A stretch of 64,000 nucleotides of DNA from Stenotrophomonas hibiscicola ATCC 19867. Its GTDB lineage: Bacteria; Pseudomonadota; Gammaproteobacteria; Xanthomonadales; Xanthomonadaceae. Positions 26,737 to 35,034 of the stretch are shown in pieces. The notes below the pieces were generated by a model. The model saw only the letters and a list, made by a program, of their open reading frames with translations. It was not told the DNA's origin and searched no databases. The position numbers were made by a program, and so were the translations under genes. The stretch spans positions 171,631-235,630 of the forward strand of contig NZ_KB907499.1 in the NCBI RefSeq assembly GCF_000382065.1. The letters are read 5' to 3'. The number at the start of each line of letters is the position of its first letter. Positions within the stretch are counted from its first letter, which is position 1.

Positions 26737-27942
26737 CTATTGCAGTGTCCGCGCCAACTGCAGGACATCGGCGAAGAAGGAGGGATAGTCGTCCTGTGGA
26801 GCGCTGTGGCTCTCGCGCCGGTGGATCAGGCGCACTGCGACGACACGCTGTTCCGGAATGATCATCATGTATTGGCCCAGGTAGCCGTTGGCGGCGAAGC
26901 CGACGGCCGGCCCCCGTGTGATGTCGTAGAGATCGGCAAGCTTCAGCCCTCGCCCGGAGATTTGGCTGCCGTAACGCTGCGACCAGTCCGCGCCCAACTG
27001 ATCGGCAAGGAAGGCCACCAGCGCGCTGCGGCTTTCGAATGCACGCCCTGCACTGGCCTGCAGTGCGCGCTGCACGTCGTCGTCCACCCTCCTTTGCACC
27101 AGCAGATCCTGTAGCCGGGGCTTGAGCTGGTAGCGTTCCCAGGCCGGTACCCGCCACCATAGCAGCCCAACATCTGGCGCACGGGCGCTTTCGGTCGTCA
27201 TCAACGCGACCGACTGCTCACTCAGGAGACGTTTGCCATCCGGCGCCACGCCTCTGTCCAGCAACAGTTGCCCGATGGCGGCAAGATCGGCCGCGCGCAG
27301 GGACAGCCCGGCCATGCCCAGCGGGGTGCCTGCCTCATCCTTCATCCAGGTGTAGTGGGCAATGCCCAGGGGCTTGAACAGGCGCGCGTCCACATAGGCA
27401 TCCAGCGGCTCGCCTGCCAGGCGCTCGACAATACCGGGCAGCAGGTTGGTGGCCTTGTTGTTGTAGGAGAACACGGTACCCGGGGCATCGCTCAGCTCGG
27501 CGGCCAGTGCCAGCCTGACCAGGTCCTGGGCCCCTTCCAGCTCTTCGCCCGCGTTCGCCACGTTCTGCAGGCCCGAGGTATGGTCCAGCAGCATGCGCAC
27601 GGTAATGGCGCGCTTCCTGCCCTGATTCCATTCGGGATAGATCTGGCTGACCGGCGTATCGATCGAAGCCAGCTTTCCTTCGTCCAGCAGCAACGCAATG
27701 GCCAGCGCGACGACCGACTTGGTGGCCGACATCAGGTGAACCGATTCCTGCCCCGCGGCGGGCTTCAGCTCAAGCAGCGTTTCCCGGTCGTGCATCACCA
27801 GGACCGCATCGGAATGCGCGGCGCGCGCGTTGCGCTCGATCGCGGCAAGGGCTTCGGCACGCGTCGCCGCTTGGGTGGGCCCGGCGATGCCAAACACCAG
27901 GGCCAGGGCGCAGGACAACCAGCAGGATCTTGGCATCGCCAT
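26737..27942 (-). CDS. Serine hydrolase of the class C beta-lactamase/esterase superfamily
   Basis: A 401-residue exported protein with a signal peptide ending at GPTQAAT. The beta-lactamase superfamily catalytic motifs are S72-A-T-K75 and Y160-N-N. This family includes class C beta-lactamases, DD-peptidases and esterases; the sequence is not a recognisable AmpC. The start is ATG at 27942 with GGACGAG before it; a second ATG lies two codons in. A striking palindrome of the BlaI/CopY operator type ends 20 bp upstream, suggesting repressor control. Peptidoglycan-related or esterase activity is possible. Confidence 0.85.
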   Translation of the reverse strand: MAMPRSCWLSCALALVFGIAGPTQAATRAEALAAIERNARAAHSDAVLVMHDRETLLELKPAAGQESVHLMSATKSVVALAIALLLDEGKLASIDTPVSQIYPEWNQGRKRAITVRMLLDHTSGLQNVANAGEELEGAQDLVRLALAAELSDAPGTVFSYNNKATNLLPGIVERLAGEPLDAYVDARLFKPLGIAHYTWMKDEAGTPLGMAGLSLRAADLAAIGQLLLDRGVAPDGKRLLSEQSVALMTTESARAPDVGLLWWRVPAWERYQLKPRLQDLLVQRRVDDDVQRALQASAGRAFESRSALVAFLADQLGADWSQRYGSQISGRGLKLADLYDITRGPAVGFAANGYLGQYMMIIPEQRVVAVRLIHRRESHSAPQDDYPSFFADVLQLARTLQ

Positions 27943-27961
27943 CTCGTCCAATGAGCGTGTG

Positions 27962-27993
27962 TGCAGTTTGACTACATGTGTAGTCAAACTGCA
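27962..27993 (-). promoter_or_regulatory. 32-bp perfect inverted repeat, BlaI/CopY-like operator
   Basis: Arms TGCAGTTTGACTACA and TGTAGTCAAACTGCA flank a 2-bp TG centre, so the core reads TACA-TG-TGTA. BlaI, MecI and CopY repressors bind TACA-N2-TGTA-like cores. It lies 20 bp upstream of the serine hydrolase start and carries TTGACT on both strands, which could act as a -35 element. No BlaI or BlaR1 gene is in the window. Confidence 0.8.
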
Positions 27994-28212
27994 GTGCCTG
28001 AAGTCATGCCGCGCTTGAGTGCTGAAGGTGGGCTGGGCGCCGCCCCGGCCCACCTGCAGCGCGGTCGACTGCAGCGGTCGCCATGCCGCGCCGCACGGTA
28101 TGATGCGGCGACCCGGAACCTGCGATGATTGCAGCGGCCGCCCATCCGCTGATCGCGCGCGCCAGGACCCCCTGCGCCGGGGTCGCTGCCGGTGCCGCTG
28201 AAGCCCCACTCC

Positions 28213-29460
28213 ATGCTCGCCCCCCAAGCCCCCCTCGTGATCTGGGCAGCGGTCGCCGTTGCCACCATCGGCCTGCTGTTCCGTCCTTTCCGCATCCCCG
28301 AATATGTGTGGGCGTTGTGCGCTGCCGCCCTCTTGCCGTTGCTGGGCGCGGTGTCGCTGCACACCGCATGGGGCGCGGTGGCCGAAGGCCGCGACGTCTA
28401 CCTCTTCCTGGTCGGCATGATGATGCTGGCCGAACTGGCGCGGCGCGAAGGCCTGTTCGATTGGGTGGCGTTGTACGCGGTCCGGCATGCGGGCGGATCC
28501 GGGCGACGCCTGTTCGACCTGGTATTCCTGGTCGGCACGCTGGTGACGGTGTTCCTGTCCAACGATGCAACGGCCGTGGTGCTGACCCCGGCGGTCTACG
28601 CCGCCTGCAAGGCGGCGCGCGCCAATCCCCTGCCCTACCTGTTCGTCTGTGCATTCATCGCCAATGCGGCCAGCTTCGTGCTGCCCATTTCCAATCCGGC
28701 CAACCTGGTGGTGTACGGCCAGCACATGCCGCCGCTGCTGCAGTGGCTGGCGCAGTTCGCGCTGCCGTCGGCGGCGGCGATCGGTGCCACCTACCTGGTC
28801 CTGCGCTGGGTGCACCGGCGCGAGATCGCCCAGCCGCTGGTGGCCGCGCCGGCGCATCGCCCGCTGACCGACGGCGGCCGGCTGAGCGCACTGGGCGTGC
28901 TGTTCACCGGCACCGTGTTGCTGGTCACGTCCGCCTTGAACGGGCCATTGGGCCTGACCACGTTCTGCGCGGGCACGCTGAGTGTGGCGGTGGTGGCGAT
29001 CCGTCAGCGGCGCAGCCCGCTGCCACTGCTGCGCCACGTGTCCTGGGGCGTGCTGCCGCTGGTGGCGGGACTGTTCGTGCTGGTGGAAGCGGTGGCGCAG
29101 ACCGGTGTCATCCAGAGCGCGGCCAGCGCACTGCAGGCCGTGGCGCAGGCATCTCCCCGCCAGGCCAGCTGGCTGGCCGGTGGCGCGGCCGCGCTGCTGA
29201 GCAACGTGGCCAACAATCTGCCGATCGGCCTGGCCGCCGGTTCGCTGGGCCAGATGGCTGAACTGCCCGCACAGACCCGTGCCGCACTGCTGATCGGCGT
29301 GGACCTGGGCCCGAACCTGTCGGTGACCGGCTCGCTGGCCACGATGCTGTGGCTGGTGGCGCTGCGTCGCGAAGGCGAGCATGTCAGCGCGCTCGACTTC
29401 CTGCGCGTCGGCGCGCTGGTGATGTCGCCTGCACTCATCGCTGCGTTGTTGCTGCTGTGA
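28213..29460 (+). CDS. ArsB/NhaD-superfamily anion permease
   Basis: A 415-residue membrane protein with about eleven hydrophobic segments, resembling ArsB arsenite efflux permeases in the ion transporter superfamily. Shared features are EGRDVYLFLVGMMMLAELAR, FLSNDATAVVLTPAVYAA and, in the second half, LLSNVANNLPIGLAAGSL with GVDLGPNLSVTGSLATMLWL. An upstream GTG at 28192 is an alternative start. No arsR, arsC or acr3 accompanies it, so arsenite is only the family expectation; a different oxyanion or an organic anion is possible. Confidence 0.85.
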   Translation: MLAPQAPLVIWAAVAVATIGLLFRPFRIPEYVWALCAAALLPLLGAVSLHTAWGAVAEGRDVYLFLVGMMMLAELARREGLFDWVALYAVRHAGGSGRRLFDLVFLVGTLVTVFLSNDATAVVLTPAVYAACKAARANPLPYLFVCAFIANAASFVLPISNPANLVVYGQHMPPLLQWLAQFALPSAAAIGATYLVLRWVHRREIAQPLVAAPAHRPLTDGGRLSALGVLFTGTVLLVTSALNGPLGLTTFCAGTLSVAVVAIRQRRSPLPLLRHVSWGVLPLVAGLFVLVEAVAQTGVIQSAASALQAVAQASPRQASWLAGGAAALLSNVANNLPIGLAAGSLGQMAELPAQTRAALLIGVDLGPNLSVTGSLATMLWLVALRREGEHVSALDFLRVGALVMSPALIAALLLL

Positions 29461-29485
29461 CCAGAATGCAGGCGGCGGCCCGGCC

Positions 29486-30916
29486 CTAGAAGGCCAACTG
29501 CAGACGGGTATTGAAGGTGGTGCCTTCATCCCTGCCCGCAGCACTGCCGCTGCGGTGGCGGGTCTGCCAGCGCACGGCTTCGAACATCACCCGGCTGAAA
29601 TCGTTGAGGTACCAGTTCGCGCCCAGTGTCCACGCGTGGCCGGTACCACCACTGGGCAGTTCGGCATAGTCCACGTCCTCATAGCGGCCCTTCAGCTCCC
29701 ACGCGCCACTGCCGCCGCGCGTCACCGGATCGGCCACCTTTACCTTGCCCCACGTGCCGTTGCCCGAGTAGGACGGCAGCGCGCCCGCCAGGAACCAGCC
29801 AGCGGAGATCGCCCACGCCTCGTGGTCGCGATCATAGCGCCCGCCGGCATCGGCCCCGCGCAGGCTTCGCGTACCCCACTCGCCGGTTGCCCACGCCGGG
29901 CCGAAGAAGCCGGCCAGTTCCGCACCGTAGGCGGTGCTGCGCTCGGCGCCCACCAGCGTGCCCGGTGTGATCCTGACCAAATCGTTGAAATGCCCCGCGA
30001 TGGCCGAACTGCGCACCACGCCGGTGGCCCCGGCGGGAATCTCCTCGTGGAAGGCCCATGCGCCCAGATGCACCGTGGCGTCGGCAGTGTCCAGCGGATT
30101 CCAGTGGACGCGGGTGGCCCAGGTCTGGCTGTCGTTGTCGGTGCCGGCGTTGTTGAGGTCGTTGCCGGCTACCGACAGGCTGGCATGCCAGCCCTTTCCA
30201 TACACCCGCTCGGTGAGCCCGACACCGAACAGGCCGCGCTGCGGCAGCATCAGCGTGCCGACCACGTTGCGGTCCTGGAACGGCGTGTTGGACGTGCTGC
30301 TGGAGCCGTCGATACCCCGGTCATTGAGGCGGTTGCCCACGGTCAGGTCGGCCGGCAGCCCGAACAGGCGGTGGTCCACGGTGGCGTAGACCGACTTCCA
30401 CGCCACCGCGTTGTCCGCGAAGTCACCTTCCACCGCCCAGCCGAGGATACCGTAGCGGCCTTCGGCGCCCAGCCGCACCGAGCGGATCTCGGTACCGGCG
30501 ATGTTGCGGTCACTCACTGAGGATCCGTCGGTGCTGGATGCGTCGACGAACAGGCGTCCGCGCGGACGGAACGCCACGGCGCCATCGGCACTGCTGAACT
30601 CCGGCGCACCCTTGGCCCAGGAGACCTTCGGCAGCCTGGACTGGCTGGTTTCGAGTGCGGCCACCCGCGTTTCCAGCGCAGGCGGGGGCGGCGTTGACGG
30701 TGCGCTCGCACTGCCCTGCCCGCCCTCGACGGCGCGGAGGCGTGCTTCCAGTTGCTGGATCTGCAGTGCCTGCTGCTGCACCAGGCGTGACAGCTCAGCC
30801 TGGCTCAGCGGCGCGGGCAGCGAGGACGTGGACTGTGCGCCAGCATGGCCGCTGGCCAACAGCAGGCCGAGCGCGACCGGCAGCGCTGCCAGCGGCAGCA
30901 CGGTGGAAGGGTTCAT
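29486..30916 (-). CDS. OprP/OprO-like outer-membrane porin
   Basis: A 476-residue porin with a signal peptide (to GHAGAQ), a short predicted coiled coil at residues ~43-66 (VQQQALQIQQLEARLRAVEG) that would trimerise the N-terminus, and a beta-barrel of the phosphate-selective porin O/P family ending in aromatic Phe. GGAGAGAG precedes the ATG at 30916. It lies 134 bp after an SsuABC-type importer and in the same direction, so it probably lets the importer's anionic substrate through the outer membrane; a phosphate role is not supported by the context. Confidence 0.88.
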   Translation of the reverse strand: MNPSTVLPLAALPVALGLLLASGHAGAQSTSSLPAPLSQAELSRLVQQQALQIQQLEARLRAVEGGQGSASAPSTPPPPALETRVAALETSQSRLPKVSWAKGAPEFSSADGAVAFRPRGRLFVDASSTDGSSVSDRNIAGTEIRSVRLGAEGRYGILGWAVEGDFADNAVAWKSVYATVDHRLFGLPADLTVGNRLNDRGIDGSSSTSNTPFQDRNVVGTLMLPQRGLFGVGLTERVYGKGWHASLSVAGNDLNNAGTDNDSQTWATRVHWNPLDTADATVHLGAWAFHEEIPAGATGVVRSSAIAGHFNDLVRITPGTLVGAERSTAYGAELAGFFGPAWATGEWGTRSLRGADAGGRYDRDHEAWAISAGWFLAGALPSYSGNGTWGKVKVADPVTRGGSGAWELKGRYEDVDYAELPSGGTGHAWTLGANWYLNDFSRVMFEAVRWQTRHRSGSAAGRDEGTTFNTRLQLAF

Positions 30917-31050
30917 GGGCTCTCTCTCCGGCCAGCCGGCCCCCTGGCCCGGCGCTGGCCTGTTGCGGTGGTGCGGGGGAAGATCGGGGTAGGAAGCGCA
31001 CGCCGCCGGATCGGCCCGGCGGCGCGGCAGGCGGGCTCAGCCCGTCCGGG

Positions 31051-31827
31051 TCAGCTGGTGGCCTGTGCCTGGGCGTTGGGACGCCAGGTGATCAGCTTGT
31101 TCTCGACCACGTCCAGCAGCGCGTCGATGACCAGCACGAAGGCGGCCAGGATGATGATGCCGGCGAACACACCCACAGCGTTGAAGTTGCCTTCTGCCTG
31201 CGCGATCAGGTAGCCCAGGCCCGCCGAGGCGCCGAGGTATTCGCCGATGATCGCACCGACCACGGCAAAGCCGACCGAAGTACGCAGCGAAGACAGGATC
31301 CAGCTCGCCGCTGCGGGGAAGTAGACATGGCGCAGCAGGTCACTGCGGCTCGCCCCCAGGATGCGGGCATTGGCCAGCACCACCGGATTCACCTCGCGCA
31401 CGCCCTGCATGGCATTGAAGAACGTGGTGAAGAACACCAGCGTGACCGCCAGCGCCACCTTCGACCACAGCCCCAGGCCCAGCCACAGCACGAAAATCGG
31501 CGCCAGCACCACGCGCGGAATCGCGTTGAAGCCCTTGATGAAGGGATCGAGGATGCGTGCCGAGCGGCGGCTCAGGCCGAGCCAGACGCCGCCGGCCACA
31601 CCCAGGCCGGTGCCGATGATGTAGCCCAGCGCGGTTTCGGTCAGCGTGATGTAGACATGCTGATAGAACGACGTATCGGACAGCCAGGTCCAGGCCTGCT
31701 GCACGATGGCGGTTGGCGATGGGAAGAAGAACGGATCGATCACGCCCAGCGCGATGCCGCCTTCCCAGCCACCGAACACGGCGACCACCAGCGCGAGCTG
31801 GATGAACTTGTCAGTCTTGGCGTGCAT
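31051..31827 (-). CDS. ABC transporter permease, SsuC/TauC family
   Basis: A 258-residue inner-membrane permease with six predicted helices and the cytoplasmic EAA-like loop (ARILGASRSDLLRHVYFPAA) that docks to the ATPase. Sequence type matches nitrate/sulfonate/taurine/bicarbonate importers. ATG at 31827 overlaps the end of the ATPase gene by 17 bases. It is third in the binding protein, ATPase, permease order. Substrate inferred to be a small organic or sulfonated anion. Confidence 0.92.
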   Translation of the reverse strand: MHAKTDKFIQLALVVAVFGGWEGGIALGVIDPFFFPSPTAIVQQAWTWLSDTSFYQHVYITLTETALGYIIGTGLGVAGGVWLGLSRRSARILDPFIKGFNAIPRVVLAPIFVLWLGLGLWSKVALAVTLVFFTTFFNAMQGVREVNPVVLANARILGASRSDLLRHVYFPAAASWILSSLRTSVGFAVVGAIIGEYLGASAGLGYLIAQAEGNFNAVGVFAGIIILAAFVLVIDALLDVVENKLITWRPNAQAQATS

Positions 31828-32644
31828 AGCTCTTCTCCACTTCGCCGCGCAGGCAGGCCCAGATGTCGCGGTACAGGTCGGTGAAACGGTCATCCAGCTT
31901 GATTTCGGCCACGTTCCTCGGCCGTTCCAGATCCACATCGAAACTGCGCACCACGCGGCTGGCCGGGCCGGAGGACAGCACCACCACGCGGTCGCCCAAG
32001 GCGATCGCTTCTTCCAGGTCGTGGGTGATCAGGATCACCGAGCGCCGGTCCTCCTGCCACAGGCGCAGCAGCTCGTTCTGCATCAGGTGCCGGGTATGGA
32101 TGTCCAGCGCCGAGAACGGTTCATCCATCAGGATCACCTTCGGCTCGACGATCAACGCCTGGGCCATCTGCACGCGCTTGCGCTGGCCACCGGACAGCTG
32201 GTGCGGGTAGCGATGCTCGAAGCCGGCCAGGCCGACCTTGGCCAGCCAAGCGTTGGCCTTGGCCTTGCGTTCGGCCTCGGGCACACCACGGAAGCGCAGG
32301 CCGAGTTCAACATTCTGGTACGCGGTCTTCCACGGGAGCAGCGCGTCCTGCTGGAACAGGTAGCCGACCGACTCCTGCACGCCGCTGACGGCACGGCCAT
32401 CGATGCTGACCTGGCCCGACGACGGCTTCAGCAGGCCCGCCACGGAATTGAGGATGGTGCTCTTGCCGCAGCCGGTCGGCCCGACGATGGCAAGGAACTC
32501 GCCGTCACCCACCTGGATGTCGACATCGCGTACGGCGGTGAATTCGCCGAAGGACATGGTCACCTTGTTGATGGCGACCATGGTCTGTGCAGGCTCCAGC
32601 TGCGGCGCGCCATTGAACTGGCGCACGGTGGCATTGAGGGCCAT
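31811..32644 (-). CDS. ABC transporter ATP-binding protein, SsuB/TauB family
   Basis: A 277-residue ATPase. Walker A is at residues 55-62 (GPTGCGKS), the signature LSGGQ at 150-154, Walker B VILMDEP at 170-176 and the H-loop at ITHDLEEA. It couples ATP hydrolysis to import by the adjacent permease. It lies 13 bp downstream of the binding-protein gene. Confidence 0.95.
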   Translation of the reverse strand: MALNATVRQFNGAPQLEPAQTMVAINKVTMSFGEFTAVRDVDIQVGDGEFLAIVGPTGCGKSTILNSVAGLLKPSSGQVSIDGRAVSGVQESVGYLFQQDALLPWKTAYQNVELGLRFRGVPEAERKAKANAWLAKVGLAGFEHRYPHQLSGGQRKRVQMAQALIVEPKVILMDEPFSALDIHTRHLMQNELLRLWQEDRRSVILITHDLEEAIALGDRVVVLSSGPASRVVRSFDVDLERPRNVAEIKLDDRFTDLYRDIWACLRGEVEKSYARQD

Positions 32645-32657
32645 GGGTTACCTCCGC

Positions 32658-33719
32658 TTACGGTTGGGCAGCCGGCGCCGCAGCGTTGGCACGCTCGACG
32701 AAGGCATTGGTGTAGGTCCGGGACAGATCGATATCGGCCTTGGCGACATCCGTGTTGAACTCACGCAGCACCTTCAGCGGTGTTTCCAGATCGGCAGGCG
32801 TGAAGTGACCGTCCCGGGTGAAGATCGCGCGCGCGTTCTCCACCGCGCGGGCATAGGTGGCGCGGTCACCGGAGACGTAGCTGTCCGGCAGCGCAGCGAC
32901 GATGTCTTCAGCACTGTTGTCGGCGATGAACTTCAAGGCCATCTGCTCGGCGCGGGCGATCTTCTCGGCCGCTTCGGGGCGCTTGTCCAGGAAGGTCTGG
33001 TTGGCGTACATCACCGAGGTCGGGTACAGACCGCCATAGACTTGGCGGGCGCCGTCGTCGCTGCGCGCGTCGAGGAGGATCCTGCCGACCTTGCGCTCGG
33101 TGATCAGGGTGGCGGCGGGATCATAGTTGACCAGCAGGTCGATCTTGCCCTGCTCCAGCGCGGCCACTGCTGCGGCGCCCGAGCCGACCCCGATCAATGA
33201 GATGCTGTCGGCCGGAATATCGTGCTGGGCGAGGAAGTGACGGACGAAGAAGTCGGACGAGGAGCCCGGTGCGGTGATCCCGACCTTCTGGCCCTTGATG
33301 GTCTCCGGGCGCGCCGGATCGAAGGTGGCATCCTCGCGGCCGGCCATCACCAGGCCGGAGTTGCGCGAGAGCAGTACGAAGGCCACCACGTCCTTGCCCT
33401 TGGCCTGCATCTGGATGGTGTGGTCGTAGAAGCCGACGGCTACGTCGGTGGAATTGGCCACCAGCGCCTGCAGCACCTTGGAGCCGCCCTGGGCGAAGTT
33501 CTCGGTCTTCACCTGCAGGCCGACGTCCTTGAAGTAGCCCTTGGCGTCGGCAATGAAGAACGGCAGGTTGTTGAGGTTGTAGGAGCCGACGCTGATGCGC
33601 ACCGGTGCGTTGTCGCTGCTGCCGGCGGCCGCGCCTTCCACGCGCCCGCTGTTGCTGCATCCGGCCGCGGCCAGCCCGGCCACGCACAGCGCGGCCATCA
33701 AGAACTGCTTGTACATCAT
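32658..33719 (-). CDS. SsuA/THI5-like ABC substrate-binding lipoprotein
   Basis: A 353-residue periplasmic binding protein with a lipoprotein signal (LAAAGC, Cys21), so it is membrane-tethered. The NMT1/THI5-like fold is indicated by LPFFIADAKGYFKDVGLQV, the EALVAN-like ALVANSTDVAVG and KVGITAPGSSSDFFVR. Family ligands include sulfonates, taurine, nitrate, thiamine precursors and aromatic acids such as phthalate. It is the first importer gene, 72 bp after the GalD-like gene, with a hairpin between. Confidence 0.92.
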   Translation of the reverse strand: MMYKQFLMAALCVAGLAAAGCSNSGRVEGAAAGSSDNAPVRISVGSYNLNNLPFFIADAKGYFKDVGLQVKTENFAQGGSKVLQALVANSTDVAVGFYDHTIQMQAKGKDVVAFVLLSRNSGLVMAGREDATFDPARPETIKGQKVGITAPGSSSDFFVRHFLAQHDIPADSISLIGVGSGAAAVAALEQGKIDLLVNYDPAATLITERKVGRILLDARSDDGARQVYGGLYPTSVMYANQTFLDKRPEAAEKIARAEQMALKFIADNSAEDIVAALPDSYVSGDRATYARAVENARAIFTRDGHFTPADLETPLKVLREFNTDVAKADIDLSRTYTNAFVERANAAAPAAQP

Positions 33720-33753
33720 CCCTCCCAGGAGTGAAGCATCTACGTTGTAATGG

Positions 33754-33779
33754 CGGGCATGCGCGTCTACGCAGGCCCG
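33754..33779 (-). other. Hairpin between the isomerase and binding-protein genes
   Basis: CGGGCATGCG, loop CGTCTA, CGCAGGCCCG: a 10-position stem with one A/G mismatch in the 72-bp gap. There is no T-run. It may stabilise the highly expressed binding-protein message or lower readthrough. Confidence 0.45.
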
Positions 33780-33791
33780 TCCGGGTTCAGA

Positions 33792-34913
33792 TCATGCCGC
33801 TGACGTCCATTGGCGGGCTTGGGTGGCACTGGCCGTGGCGGGCGCGGGCGAAGTCGCGTACACGCGCCCCTCGAACAAGCGGCGTGCGGTGCGGACCACG
33901 CTGGCAATCACCGGCGAATCGCCCGAGCTGCGACTGAGGCCCACCTCCAGGGCCCCACTCGGATGTTCGAGGGTAATGCTGCCGGGAACGGACCGGCATC
34001 CGACCAAAGTGTGGGCCAGCGTGCCCGGCGTGACGGCGGCGGTGGCCAGGCCGACCGCGCCGGTAATGGCCAGTGCGGTGTGGCATTGGTGCGGCATGAA
34101 ATAGCGCACCTGCAGATCGCCGCCCTGTTGCGGCGCCGACAGCAGCACCGGCTTGGGAATGACCTTGTTGCCGGCGTCGGCGATGCCCATGCGGGCGCCC
34201 GCCTCGATGCGCAGCGCTTCCAGCCGGCGCATGAACGCCGCGTCCGCGTTCAGTTCGGCGGGCGAGGCATCACCGCGCACGCCCAGATCTTCGGCACGCA
34301 CCAGCATCATCGGCATGGCGCAGTCCACCAGGCTGGCCGGCACGCCATTGATGGTTTCCTGCGCATGCCCGCTGGGCAGCAGCTTGCCGGTGCGGGCGCC
34401 TGCCGCATCAAGGAAGGACAGCCTGACCGGCGCGGCTGAGCCCGGCGCGCCGGCAATGCGCGTATCACCGCGGTAGGCCACATTGCCGCCCGGCGTTTCC
34501 ACCGTGGCGATGATCAACTTGCCGGTGTTGACGTTGTGGATGCGCACTTCGGTCTGCGGATCCTGCGCCTGCACCAGCCCACGCTCGATGGCATACGGGC
34601 CTACGGCCGCCAGCATGTTGCCGCAGTTGGGCGAGGTATCCACCACTTGCTGCTCGACCCGTACCTGGGCGAACAGGTAGTCGACATCGGCGTCCGGGCG
34701 GCTGGAGCGGTCGATGATCGCCACCTTGCTGGTCAGCGCGTTGCCACCGCCGATGCCGTCGATCTGCAGCGGATGTCCCGAGCCCATCACTTCCAGCAGC
34801 AGGCGATCGCGTTCGGCGGTGTCCGCCGGCAGGTCGCTGGCCAGGAAGAACGGGCCCTTGGAGGTGCCGCCGCGCATGAGCACGCAGGGAATGCTGAGCA
34901 GATCGTTGGACAT
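33792..34913 (-). CDS. GalD/PrpF-family isomerase (4-oxalomesaconate tautomerase-like)
   Basis: A 373-residue protein of the PrpF/GalD family, a diaminopimelate-epimerase-like two-domain fold that tautomerises or isomerises unsaturated tricarboxylates such as 4-oxalomesaconate or methylaconitate. Family blocks are CVLMRGGTSKGPFF near the N-terminus, QIDGIGGGNALTSKVAII, DTSPNCGNMLAAVGPYA (with the catalytic Cys) and PHQCHTALAITGA. The start is ATG at 34913. It is divergent from a LysR gene and upstream of an ABC importer. No gallate, protocatechuate or methylcitrate genes are nearby, so the real substrate is open. Confidence 0.88.
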   Translation of the reverse strand: MSNDLLSIPCVLMRGGTSKGPFFLASDLPADTAERDRLLLEVMGSGHPLQIDGIGGGNALTSKVAIIDRSSRPDADVDYLFAQVRVEQQVVDTSPNCGNMLAAVGPYAIERGLVQAQDPQTEVRIHNVNTGKLIIATVETPGGNVAYRGDTRIAGAPGSAAPVRLSFLDAAGARTGKLLPSGHAQETINGVPASLVDCAMPMMLVRAEDLGVRGDASPAELNADAAFMRRLEALRIEAGARMGIADAGNKVIPKPVLLSAPQQGGDLQVRYFMPHQCHTALAITGAVGLATAAVTPGTLAHTLVGCRSVPGSITLEHPSGALEVGLSRSSGDSPVIASVVRTARRLFEGRVYATSPAPATASATQARQWTSAA

Positions 34914-35011
34914 ACGTGTGCTAGATTGATGCGTATCGGGGATGAATGACCCCTCTGTGATTCGATACTGGCATGACCCCAATTGATCTGTGAATTGCTG
35001 ATTTTTGGATG

Positions 35012-35034
35012 ATTGATACCTGATGAGCATCAAT
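35012..35034 (+). promoter_or_regulatory. LysR-type dyad over the LysR start codon
   Basis: ATTGAT-N11-ATCAAT, a 6-bp interrupted dyad with the T-N11-A spacing typical of LysR boxes, overlaps the LysR start codon at 35023. It lies in the divergent promoter region with the GalD-like gene and may serve autoregulation. Confidence 0.45.

Noticed and set aside
26737-27942. AmpC-type beta-lactamase resistance gene
   Set aside because: The SxxK and YxN motifs show the superfamily only; the rest is not a recognised beta-lactamase, so no resistance function is claimed.
29486-33719. Phosphate uptake system (OprP-like porin plus ABC importer)
   Set aside because: The importer is of the SsuABC type, not PstSCAB, and no pho genes are nearby.
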